NCBI GenBank assembly: GCA_964444135.1
Contig: CAYUFX010000072.1
Coordinates: 1-24,832 of the forward strand
Length of the DNA: 24,832 nucleotides
Reading direction: 5' to 3'
From: NIOZ-UU13 sp964444135
Lineage (GTDB): Bacteria; Planctomycetota; Phycisphaerae; Sedimentisphaerales; Anaerobacaceae
Below the pieces are notes generated by a model. It worked only from the letters and a program-made list of their open reading frames with translations. It did not search any database and had not been told where the DNA came from. Below are positions 14,154 to 22,060 of this stretch, piece by piece; position 1 is the first letter of the stretch; every line of letters starts with the position of its first letter. The translations under genes were made by a program, and so were the position numbers.

Positions 14154-14183
14154 TTGAAAGATTCGACATATGTCGAATATACT
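14154..14183 (+). promoter_or_regulatory. Promoter of the BlaI/BlaR1-like operon
   Basis: TTGAAA (14154-14159), an 18-base spacer, then TATACT (14178-14183), about 30 bases before the repressor ATG. The operator palindrome fills the spacer. Confidence 0.72.
14161..14178. promoter_or_regulatory. Palindromic operator for the BlaI-type repressor
   Basis: ATTCGACATATGTCGAAT is a perfect 18-bp palindrome lying between the -35 and -10 boxes. The ACATATGT core resembles the TACA-N2-TGTA half-site logic of BlaI/MecI operators. Its placement predicts repression by blocking RNA polymerase and autoregulation by the gene product of 14214-14633. Confidence 0.78.
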
Positions 14184-14213
14184 CTAAAGATATAGAATAT
14201 GGAGGTATAAGAT

Positions 14214-14633
14214 ATGCCGAAGTCGAGAAAAATCAAGAGGGCACGCCGGGAAAAGCCGGCTGTGGAACTAACCCAAGCCGAATGGGAAATAATGAAGGTG
14301 GTCTGGGAAAAGCAGCCCTGTGCGGCCGGAACCGTCCAGGAAGCGCTGGCTAAAAGCAGGGACCGCGCCTACAGCACGGTAAAAACCACGATGGACAGGA
14401 TGGCCGAGAAAGGGTTTCTTCAAATCGAAAAAATCCGCAACCTTCAGCTTTTCCGCTCCTGCATAAGTGAAGTTGACGCCAAACGAGGCGAATTCCGCAA
14501 GATGCTCAAGCGTGCCTTTGATGGGGCATTAACTCCTATGATGCAGTTTCTGATTGAACATGAAGGCCTTTCAAAAGCCGAATCAGCACAGCTACGTAAA
14601 CTTGTAAACAAGGCTAAAAACAAGAAGGATTGA
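14214..14633 (+). CDS. BlaI/MecI/CopY-family transcriptional repressor
   Basis: 139 residues; ATG with GGAGG 8 bases upstream (14201-14205). The winged helix-turn-helix of the family spans ~17-85: 'LTQAEWEIMKVVWEKQP', 'TVQEALAKS', 'AYSTVKTTMDRMAEKGFL'. The C-terminal half (~88-139) is helical and charged, as expected for the dimerisation part that is cut in BlaI. Known role: a dimer blocks transcription until the partner BlaR1 M56 protease inactivates it. The perfect palindrome in its own promoter and the BlaR1-type gene 36 bases downstream support that pairing. The wing region ('IEKIRNLQLFRSCI') is slightly unusual. The target here is probably the operon itself; beta-lactam resistance is not implied. 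Confidence 0.9.
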   Translation: MPKSRKIKRARREKPAVELTQAEWEIMKVVWEKQPCAAGTVQEALAKSRDRAYSTVKTTMDRMAEKGFLQIEKIRNLQLFRSCISEVDAKRGEFRKMLKRAFDGALTPMMQFLIEHEGLSKAESAQLRKLVNKAKNKKD

Positions 14634-14669
14634 GTACGAACAAAATAAACCAAACTGGGAGATAAAAAA

Positions 14670-17600
14670 ATGAACCAGGCAATTAACACGTGTATAACAG
14701 GTTTGAACAATATCGGCCAGGGATTTTGGGATTATGCGGCGGGTATATTTATCCAATCCAGTGTGCTGATTATTTTGTTGCTAATCATTGATTTTTTGCT
14801 GCGAAAACGGGTGCGAGCGGTGTTCCGCTACTGTCTGTGGATGCTGGTATTTATAAAGCTCGTTATGCCGGCCTCTTTCACATTGCCTACAGGAATTGGA
14901 TACTGGATGGGGGATTATTTTCCAAGTGAAGTTTCTATGGCAAAGTGGATACCGCAGACAGAAGAAATTGTACCAACAACTCTTAACATACATCAACGTT
15001 CAATTCCTTTAGAACCTATTGTGATGAATGAAACCGCAGTTATTGACATATATCAAGGTTCAATTCCTTTAGAACCGGTTATAACGAATGAAACAGCAGT
15101 TACTGGAATAGAACTTGAACATATTTGTTGGCAGGGACTGGTATTTTTAGGCTGGCTCGTTGGGATGCTAACTCTTTTAGCATTACTCGTTCAGCGGATT
15201 TGTTTTGTCAGAGGGCTGATTGCTCAAAGCAGACCTGCAAATGGGCGATTACTTGAGTTGCTGGATGAATGTCGCTGCCTGATTGGTATTCGCCGAAATA
15301 TTGAATTAAGATTGTCCGGCAATAGGCTTAGTCCTGCTGATTGCGGATTATTTAAGCCAATCATTTTGATGCCGACTACTCTCCCTGAAAAGCTATCGCG
15401 AGAGAAACTAAAGGCCGTTTTGATTCACGAACTTGCTCACATTAAGCGAGCAGACGTTTGGGTGAACTTAGTGCAGACCATGTTGCAGATCGTGTATTTT
15501 TACAATCCGTTCGTATGGATTGCAAACGCGATGGTTCACAGGGTCAGAGAACAAGCGGTTGACGAAATGGTACTCGTTACGCTCAAGCCGGAAACTAAGA
15601 GTTACAGCAATATGCTGATTGATATAGCGGAAATGGCGTTTTGGAGGCCGAACTTCAGTTTACATCTTATTGGCGTAGTAGAATCGAAAAAGGCTTTAGA
15701 AAGGAGGATTAAGCATATGTTAAGCAGACCTGTACCAAAAAGTTCAAAACTCGGATATCTTGGATTAATCGCGATTATTGTTATTGGCGCGATATTATTG
15801 CCGATGGGCAGTAATTCCATTGCCGAAGCTGCCAACACCCAGAAAAATTCTCGTGAGCATTCCGAGACTAAGACAATCGTGCCTGGGCTGCGAGTTGGTG
15901 ACTACACCCTTGGCATGAGCAAAGATGAGGTGTTGAAAAAACTGGGAGAGCCAGAAGCGATTTTCTGGGGGGGAGAAAGGTACACCCTTGACAATCTTCC
16001 GAAAAGGTATTTCATGTCCTTTGGTGATATTTCCTTTGAAATATACGATGATGCGGTCAAAGGGATTACTGCGATAAGCCCTTATTACAAATTCACCAAC
16101 GGATTAGGAGTGGGGGACTCGGAGCAAAAAATCAAACAAGCCTTTGGTGACGACTTCCATCTCAAGGAATTCAAGGGAGCAGATCATCTCACTTACGAAG
16201 ACGAAGGTCTCATGTTTGAAATCCACAAGAAAAACAGAACGGTAATGGAGATCAACCTTTACCAGCCAAAGCGCAATCAGGATGATGGTACGAAGGCATT
16301 GACTCCATCGCGCTTAGAGCCATTCGATAATGTATGCGGCAAAGACCTGCGTACTCATGACTTGCGAAATGCAGGCCGCATCCTGGATACCCTGGAATTC
16401 AACCAGGAGACCCTTTGGCCGACACCAGATCGACTGCCTGAAGGATTCGATCCGAATGCGCTGCTGCAAGAGGGCATGAACCCGGGACTCGGGATTCAGG
16501 CCCTGCACGCCGAGGGAATCACCGGGGCAGGAGTGCATGTAGGTTTGATCGATCAGCCGCTTCTCTTGGATCATCCGGAGTACGCCGGTAAGATCGTCTC
16601 TTATCACGACACCGGCTGCGGCACGAGCATGAGCAGCATGCACGGTCCTGGCATGGCCAGCCAGTTGGTGGGCAGTCGATGCGGTACAGCCCCGGGTGCT
16701 AAGTTACACGTTGTGGCGGTTCCGTCTTGGAAAGGGGATGCCGACTATTATGCCCGGGCCCTGGACCGGCTCGTGACGCGCAATCGAGAGGTTCGCAAGG
16801 ATCAGAAGATACGCGTGGTATCGGTGTCTGCACAACCGTCCGGGGAGGGATCGAAATATATCAACCAGTCCCTGTGGGACCGGGCCGTGCAGCGAGCCCA
16901 GGCCAATGGTATCCTGGTGTTGGACTGCACCTGGCATCACGGCTTCGTGTCACTCTGCTGGTTGGATCCGCAGGATCGGGAAAGCGTCAAGGCCTGTACC
17001 CCAGGTTTCCGAAACGGGAATGTGGAGGTTGATAAGGTGCATATCCATGTGCCGTCCGCACCACGAACCGTTGCTGAGGCTTCCGCCGAAAGGCCCTATG
17101 GTTACGCCTACGACGGCGGCGGCCGTCGAAGCAGCAGGCCGATGTCTAAGAACGGATACAGCGATACTATCCCCTATGCCGCAGGCATTCTGGCAATGGG
17201 CTGGCAGGTTCGCCCTGATCTGACCCCTGCACAGATCAAGGAGATGCTCTTTACGTCGGCCTATGTGCATAAGAGCGGTGCAAAGGTCATCAATCCCACG
17301 GCGTTTATCGACCTGGTCCGAAACAAAAATGACAATCAACGCGTACAGGCGCCTCCACAAACGGACTCTGAGACTTATACCATCGTGCCCGGATTGCGCA
17401 TTGGTAACTATACGCTCGACATGAGCAAAGACGATGTGTTGAAGGAGCTGGGAGAACCAGAGGCCATTCAACTCGGGAAAGACGATGTTGATGTTGTTCG
17501 TCCTGGGGAAGAGAGGTACAGCCTTAAAAATCTTCCGCGTGAACATATTTTGTCCTTTGGTAACATTTCCTTTTGGTTCAGTGACGATTCAATCGAAGCG

Positions 17601-19403
17601 ATTGGCGTGCGTAGTCCTCTCTACAAACTCAGCAACGGGTTGGGAGTGGGTGACTCGGAGCAGAAAATCAAACAAGCCTTTGGTGAGGACTTCCTTCTCG
17701 CAGAGGTCCTGGGGAAGGATTTTCTCTTTTACGAAGCCAAGGGTCTTGGATTCGAAATCCACAAGAAGAACCAGACCGTTGCCGAAATCGTTGTTTATCA
17801 CCAAGAAGGCGATCGTGATACACGACATCAACAAGAGCAATCGGAGCGTACCAAGCTCGTTCGTCAAGCGGTTGCAGACGGTCGTATTTCCTTTAAGCTC
17901 ACAACACCTGATGAATTCAAGGCCATTGCCGGGCAGCCGACCAAGGAGTGGACTTACGACGACGGCGAAGTCATATATATGGAGTATCCGGGTGTTCAGG
18001 TTAAGTTCTTTGGCAAACCAGAGATTAACATTCCACATACCGTGTTGTATGTAATGTGCGAAGGGATGGGGATTGATATCGGTCAAGACCGTCCCATTGA
18101 TGAAGGAGATATCGATCAGCAACCTGGTCGTAGTTCGAGCAAAGACGTTTCAACCCTCGTTCGTCAAGCGGTTGCAGACGGTCGTATTTCCTTTAAACTC
18201 ACAACACCTGATGAATTCAAGGCCATTGCCGGGCAGCCGACTAGGGAATGGACAGAGGCTGATGATGAACTCATATACATGGAGTACCCGGATATTCAAG
18301 TTAGTTTCTTCGGCAAACCGGAGATTAACACCCCACACACGTTAACGAGTCTACGGTGCGAAGGGAGGAGAATCGATATCGGCCGGAACCGTCCCATCGT
18401 GCTGCGCAATGAAGGAGATCTCGATAAGTTTGGAACATTTTGGGGCTATAGCAGCGTGGATCTAAGCCGGCTTGATCTGTCTCAAAAGGGCGAGCTCCTG
18501 AAAACAATGCCATTTGACAGTCGCACTGTATGGCCGGAAGCCGATCGTTTGCCGCCGGATTTTGATCCCAAGGCTGTCATGGAATGGGGTAAGTATCCTG
18601 GATTAGGAGTGAAGCAATTGCATGAACAGGGTGTCACCGGCAAGGGCGTTCACGTGGCCATTATTGATCAGCCCTTATTGTTAGGTCATATAGAGTATAA
18701 AGATCAATTAGTAAGTTATAAAGAAATACAGACCGGAAATGCGGACCCGCAGATGCATGGCCCTCCAGTTGCGAGTATACTTGTCGGTAAAACATGTGGA
18801 GTGGCACCAGCGGCAATTTTACATTACTGGGCCGAACCCTCTTGGAAGGGAGATTACAAGTATCGATGTATAGCGCTTGAGCAAATCATCCAATACAATA
18901 AAGAAAAAACCAAATCAGAACAAATCCGAGTCGTCTCAGTATCGAAAGGATTCTCCCCAAGTGAGCCGAACCTTGACAGGTGGAAAACACTATTAGAGAA
19001 GGCAAAGCAATCAGGTATATATATCGTTCATTGTGGGAGTATGGGACTCGGCGCGGGTTGCCGGTTTCTTAAAGATTCGGACAATCCTGCCAACTATAGA
19101 CTCTGCGCCTTCCTGCAGGAGGGAGGCTTCCATGGAAAGCCAGGCATCTTCTTTACTCCCATCGACCATCGAACCACAGCAAGCCATAGGGCAAGAGACG
19201 CTTATACCTTCTGGACTCGCAGTGGATTGAGCTGGGGAGCACCCTATTATGCCGGCGTGGTAGCCCTGGGCATACAGGTCAATCCTGACCTGCGCCCCGA
19301 CCAGATAGACAAGCTTCTTTATGACTCAGGCTGGGATTTCCAGAAAGGCAGATTGATTAATCCAGTTGGTTTTGTTGAAGCTGCTAGGAGTCTGTCCGAG
19401 TAA
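14670..19403 (+). CDS. BlaR1-type M56 metalloprotease fused to two subtilisin-like (S8) modules
   Basis: 1577 residues; GGGAG 8 bases before the ATG. Part 1 (1-378) is a BlaR1 transducer: helices ~27-45, ~52-70, ~155-178 and 361-378, with the M56 site 'HELAH' (His253, Glu254, His257) and 'REQAVDE' (293-299) before the last helix. Part 2 lies where BlaR1 has its penicillin-binding sensor and should be extracytoplasmic. It has two units, each with a 'IVPGLR[VI]G.YTL.MSKD.VLK.LGEPEAI' domain (from 403 and from 905, BamE/SmpA-like motif) and an S8 domain. The triads are Asp628/His658/Ser831 and Asp1333/His1363/Ser1521. Two ~100-residue repeats (from 1063 and 1163) precede the second S8. In both S8 domains the usual oxyanion Asn position is not Asn (His756, Met1458). 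The protein probably relays an extracytoplasmic signal to the M56 site, which inactivates the upstream BlaI-type repressor. The signal and substrate are unknown. Confidence 0.85.
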   Translation: MNQAINTCITGLNNIGQGFWDYAAGIFIQSSVLIILLLIIDFLLRKRVRAVFRYCLWMLVFIKLVMPASFTLPTGIGYWMGDYFPSEVSMAKWIPQTEEIVPTTLNIHQRSIPLEPIVMNETAVIDIYQGSIPLEPVITNETAVTGIELEHICWQGLVFLGWLVGMLTLLALLVQRICFVRGLIAQSRPANGRLLELLDECRCLIGIRRNIELRLSGNRLSPADCGLFKPIILMPTTLPEKLSREKLKAVLIHELAHIKRADVWVNLVQTMLQIVYFYNPFVWIANAMVHRVREQAVDEMVLVTLKPETKSYSNMLIDIAEMAFWRPNFSLHLIGVVESKKALERRIKHMLSRPVPKSSKLGYLGLIAIIVIGAILLPMGSNSIAEAANTQKNSREHSETKTIVPGLRVGDYTLGMSKDEVLKKLGEPEAIFWGGERYTLDNLPKRYFMSFGDISFEIYDDAVKGITAISPYYKFTNGLGVGDSEQKIKQAFGDDFHLKEFKGADHLTYEDEGLMFEIHKKNRTVMEINLYQPKRNQDDGTKALTPSRLEPFDNVCGKDLRTHDLRNAGRILDTLEFNQETLWPTPDRLPEGFDPNALLQEGMNPGLGIQALHAEGITGAGVHVGLIDQPLLLDHPEYAGKIVSYHDTGCGTSMSSMHGPGMASQLVGSRCGTAPGAKLHVVAVPSWKGDADYYARALDRLVTRNREVRKDQKIRVVSVSAQPSGEGSKYINQSLWDRAVQRAQANGILVLDCTWHHGFVSLCWLDPQDRESVKACTPGFRNGNVEVDKVHIHVPSAPRTVAEASAERPYGYAYDGGGRRSSRPMSKNGYSDTIPYAAGILAMGWQVRPDLTPAQIKEMLFTSAYVHKSGAKVINPTAFIDLVRNKNDNQRVQAPPQTDSETYTIVPGLRIGNYTLDMSKDDVLKELGEPEAIQLGKDDVDVVRPGEERYSLKNLPREHILSFGNISFWFSDDSIEAIGVRSPLYKLSNGLGVGDSEQKIKQAFGEDFLLAEVLGKDFLFYEAKGLGFEIHKKNQTVAEIVVYHQEGDRDTRHQQEQSERTKLVRQAVADGRISFKLTTPDEFKAIAGQPTKEWTYDDGEVIYMEYPGVQVKFFGKPEINIPHTVLYVMCEGMGIDIGQDRPIDEGDIDQQPGRSSSKDVSTLVRQAVADGRISFKLTTPDEFKAIAGQPTREWTEADDELIYMEYPDIQVSFFGKPEINTPHTLTSLRCEGRRIDIGRNRPIVLRNEGDLDKFGTFWGYSSVDLSRLDLSQKGELLKTMPFDSRTVWPEADRLPPDFDPKAVMEWGKYPGLGVKQLHEQGVTGKGVHVAIIDQPLLLGHIEYKDQLVSYKEIQTGNADPQMHGPPVASILVGKTCGVAPAAILHYWAEPSWKGDYKYRCIALEQIIQYNKEKTKSEQIRVVSVSKGFSPSEPNLDRWKTLLEKAKQSGIYIVHCGSMGLGAGCRFLKDSDNPANYRLCAFLQEGGFHGKPGIFFTPIDHRTTASHRARDAYTFWTRSGLSWGAPYYAGVVALGIQVNPDLRPDQIDKLLYDSGWDFQKGRLINPVGFVEAARSLSE
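14982..15101 (+). repeat. 60-bp tandem duplication inside the BlaR1-like gene
   Basis: Two 20-codon units (about 14982-15041 and 15042-15101) encode '[HY]Q.SIPLEP...NETAV' twice, in the loop between the second and third membrane helices. The TTCAATTCCTTTAGAACC core is identical at 14999-15016 and 15059-15076, giving an exact 60-base period. Confidence 0.85.
17856..18241 (+). repeat. 300-bp tandem repeat with an 86-bp near-identical core
   Basis: 17856-17941 and 18156-18241 differ at one base only (G17897/A18197), while the following ~100 bases of each unit are clearly more diverged. The two units encode the ~100-residue 'LVRQAVADGRISF' domains ahead of the second S8 domain. Confidence 0.9.
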
Positions 19404-19652
19404 TAGCTTTTGAAATCCATAAGTACTTGCAAACGCTATCTCATGTTCGTCAGTTGTGCTCGTAAGTCCTTGGAAAATAAAATATTGTCACTACATAAAA
19501 TGCTGCTTAAGGTAAAAACGTTGTTTATCAATCCTAAAACGCCGATTTGACCTCAAAAGTTATCCACGAAGTGACGAACATGTGTTAGGTCGTTATGATA
19601 CCCCATCCGAGCTTATGGTTTCTTCCTTCTTGTTCTTTAAATAGATGTACTT

Positions 19653-20078
19653 TTACTCTGATCCGATATAGTTCCCTTTATCATCAAAGTAATCTCGAAT
19701 ATTGGGAGCTCCCTTGCCTGTTTCAGTTGTAATGTGAGCGCCTGGCCCGCGTTCAGCTTTCTTATTTGTTATAGTAATATGGTCTTTATCGCCACCTCCT
19801 TTGACTACTCGAACCCAACCACTTTTAGTGGACTTACCTAAGTCTGGATATTTCTTCTTTCCACCAAACAATAATTTGAATTTAAACATGTTTTTTACCC
19901 TGCCGCGGTATTTCCTTGGAGTCCAGGACAAGAGCTTACGTTGAAATAGTATCCTCAATCCCAGAATCTCTAACCCGATAAGTGCCAGCCACGAGCCCGG
20001 AGAAAAGGGTGTTAGCGCCGCAAAAATACCCAGGATTATTAACACTATGCCTAAGATTATTCTAAAGGTTCTTCGCAT
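19653..20078 (-). CDS. Small membrane protein, PGPGW-like N-terminus, unusual C-terminus
   Basis: 141 residues. Residues ~5-45 are two closely spaced membrane helices around 'PFSPGSWLALIGLEILGLRIL', reminiscent of the short PGPGW-type membrane proteins; the Pro-Gly-x-Trp turn is present but not exact. A basic cytoplasmic-type stretch follows ('RKYRGRVKNMFKFK'). The soluble C-terminal ~65 residues ('KDHITITNKK', 'TTETGKGAPNIRDYF', 'DDKGNYIGSE') match no family I can name. The ATG at 20078 is 31 bases downstream of the RACo-type gene on the same strand, so they probably form an operon. The short gap is filled by a CCACAGATT-type word repeat, and no Shine-Dalgarno sequence is visible. Confidence 0.65.
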   Translation of the reverse strand: MRRTFRIILGIVLIILGIFAALTPFSPGSWLALIGLEILGLRILFQRKLLSWTPRKYRGRVKNMFKFKLLFGGKKKYPDLGKSTKSGWVRVVKGGGDKDHITITNKKAERGPGAHITTETGKGAPNIRDYFDDKGNYIGSE

Positions 20079-20110
20079 GTGTCAATCCGTAATCTGTGCA
20101 ATCTGTGGTT
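20079..20110 (-). repeat. AACCACAGATT...ACAGATTACGGATT word repeat between two genes
   Basis: On the minus strand the words AACCACAGATT and CACAGATTACGGATT fill the gap between the stop codon of the RACo-type gene and the start codon of the small membrane protein. It is related to 232-263. Confidence 0.6.
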
Positions 20111-21696
20111 CAGAATAGCATTGAATCCGCGTACACGTCCTGGAACTGGGGCTCGTGGGCGATTTCGATGTATTCGATCTTGCTGGCTAATTCGCGTGCC
20201 GTTTCCCGGCAGTGCCGACTGACAAGTACCATCCGTGCGCCGGAAGCGGCCGCATTACCGACAAAACGAATTTTTTCCACAGGAACTGTGGGCAACAGGC
20301 CTATTCGCAGAGCACTTTCTTTTCGAATGTAATTACCAAACGCACCGGCTAAGAGGATATGTTCTATGTCGCAATCTTCAAGGCCGATTCTCTTTTGTAA
20401 AAGCCTGATGCCCGCCCGGATGGCCGCTTTTGCTAATTGCATCTGGCGAATATCTTTTTGCGTCAGGTACACCCTACTGGCGCCATCGTTATCCGCTAAG
20501 ACAAAGGCCGGCTGGTTCTGTTCTTCACGTATGCGAGAGAAAATAGCGGGTGATACCTTTCCTTCAAGTTTTTCCTTTTCCACGAATCGCCCTGTATGGT
20601 CTATAATGCCGAGTTCCAGCATCACCGCCACGGCGTCAATCAGGCCGCTGCCGCATATCGAGCGGGGTAAGCCATTTCCTATCACGTCCAAATCTATATC
20701 ATCTTCATTTACGACAACGGCCTCTATTGCGCCTTCAGCCGCTCTGCTGCCGCAGGTTATACGTGCCCCTTCAAGCGCCGGCCCGGCCGCGCAGCTTGCC
20801 GCATAAAGTTTTTCTATCGTACCGAGTACAAGCTCGCCGTTTGTGCCGATGTCAACGACCAGCGTCATTTCTTTGGCTGAATCTATATCCACCGCGAGCG
20901 CGACAGCGGTAGTATCCGAGCCTACGAAGCCTGCTATATTCTCAACGGTATGGATATTGCCGGCAGGGTTCATTTCAAGATGTAGCTGCACAGCAGGTAC
21001 ATCGTGTGCATCGAGCGAAAATGCCTTATACGGTGCCTGACCGAGTTGGGTTACAGGCAATTTAAGGAAGATGTGGTTCATAGTCGTATTGCCGACGACA
21101 CACATTTCGTATATGTGCTTTGGATTGATGGAAGTTTTTTTGCAGAGCTTTATGGTCAGGTTATTTACGCAGTCTATTATTGCTTTGTGCAGTTCAGCCA
21201 ATTTTTCATCATTTTGTGCGTATGCGATTCTGCTGATAACATCGTCACCATATCGCCTCTGAGGATTGAGGGTTGCTTCCGTAGCGTGACATTCGCCGTC
21301 AGCCATATTGATTAGTTTGGCGACGACTGTCGTTGTCCCGATATCGATGGCTATGCCGAATATCTTTTCTGTGGCACCTTTTTCCCGATATTTTTTATGT
21401 ACGGTAGCAGCCAGTCCGATTTGTGTATCGATGCCGTGCTTTAAGATTTTCTGCTCGAAGAATCTGGAACCGGCGGGAATTGTTACTGTAAGGTCATTTT
21501 GGATATGGTATTGACAGGCAAGGACCTCTCGCCCGTCCGGTTCGAGGTTTACCAGGCACTTTTTACAGGTACCTTTACCGCCGCAAACGGTGTTCAGGAT
21601 TATGCCGGCCTGTCCCGCGGCCTCGAAAAGTGTAGCACCTGCGTGAATGGAGATTTGCTTATTGTCGGGCTTGAAAGTTATTGTGAAGTGATTCAT
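20110..21696 (-). CDS. RACo-type ASKHA / 2Fe-2S activator of corrinoid proteins
   Basis: 528 residues from the ATG at 21696. A start at 21762 would add 22 residues encoded by ATCTCGTATCTCG repeat DNA and is less likely. An N-terminal ferredoxin domain (1-~85) has Cys38, Cys44, Cys47 and Cys61 for a [2Fe-2S] cluster. The rest is an ASKHA-type ATPase domain with the DUF4445/RACo layout: 'GIAIDIGTTTVVAKL', 'VVGNTTMNH', 'LVVDIGTNGELVLG', 'ICGSGLIDAV', 'LLAGAFGNYI'. Known role: ATP-dependent reduction of inactive Co(II) corrinoid proteins to Co(I) during methyl transfer in anaerobes (acetogenesis or methylamine/O-demethylation). No corrinoid protein or methyltransferase lies within the window, so its partner is elsewhere. 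It appears intact and is probably first in an operon with the small membrane protein. Confidence 0.88.
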   Translation of the reverse strand: MNHFTITFKPDNKQISIHAGATLFEAAGQAGIILNTVCGGKGTCKKCLVNLEPDGREVLACQYHIQNDLTVTIPAGSRFFEQKILKHGIDTQIGLAATVHKKYREKGATEKIFGIAIDIGTTTVVAKLINMADGECHATEATLNPQRRYGDDVISRIAYAQNDEKLAELHKAIIDCVNNLTIKLCKKTSINPKHIYEMCVVGNTTMNHIFLKLPVTQLGQAPYKAFSLDAHDVPAVQLHLEMNPAGNIHTVENIAGFVGSDTTAVALAVDIDSAKEMTLVVDIGTNGELVLGTIEKLYAASCAAGPALEGARITCGSRAAEGAIEAVVVNEDDIDLDVIGNGLPRSICGSGLIDAVAVMLELGIIDHTGRFVEKEKLEGKVSPAIFSRIREEQNQPAFVLADNDGASRVYLTQKDIRQMQLAKAAIRAGIRLLQKRIGLEDCDIEHILLAGAFGNYIRKESALRIGLLPTVPVEKIRFVGNAAASGARMVLVSRHCRETARELASKIEYIEIAHEPQFQDVYADSMLF

Positions 21697-21749
21697 ACTC
21701 GTATCTCGTATCTCGTTACAGCTTCTCGAGATACTTGCGACGAGATACA
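21697..21749. repeat. ATCTCGTATCTCG word repeat with inverted units
   Basis: TATCTCG units on one side and CGAGATAC units on the other, directly upstream of the RACo-type start codon. The vocabulary is shared with 3235-3265 and 11973-12000. Confidence 0.6.
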
Positions 21750-22060
21750 TCTTGTCGCTCACACTCAGCTTATTTTATGCCTTATTTTCCAGCGGGCGCG
21801 TCTCTTTTTACTGCCCACTTTGCGCCTACGTCTCGGTTTCGCCATCTATTTCTCCACAAACAGACAAAATTTGTTTATTGCAATATACTTTTAAGCCTTT
21901 CGAATATATGATATTATAGAAGAACTTAAAAGTAAAAAATAAAATAAATAACCACGAACAAAAAGTTCGCAGTTCAATTATGAAAAAGAGCCGGGCCACG
22001 ATGTTAGTAATACTTTTGTGAGAGGCTGGTTTTTTCGGCGAACCAAATTGGGATGCAAAT
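21697..22060. other. Divergent intergenic region
   Basis: About 360 bases between the RACo-type gene and the Cys-rich small gene. 21697-21749 is an ATCTCGTATCTCG / CGAGATAC tract containing inverted units. ACTTTTAAG (21887-21895) and CTTAAAAGT (21925-21933) form a 9-bp inverted repeat around an AT-rich centre. A 13-codon open frame begins at ATG 21980 and ends at TGA 22019-22021. Confidence 0.55.

Noticed and set aside
16950..17546. 198-codon minus-strand open frame inside the BlaR1-S8 gene
   Set aside because: It is antisense to the S8 unit and the following repeat; the plus-strand reading carries clear motifs.
15804..19403. Penicillin-binding sensor domain as in true BlaR1
   Set aside because: The region after the last membrane helix reads as BamE-like and subtilisin-like modules; no transpeptidase-type SxxK/SxN/KTG set was found.
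19560..19568. DnaA-box-like TTATCCACG
   Set aside because: A single near-match with no cluster, AT-rich unwinding element or origin genes nearby.
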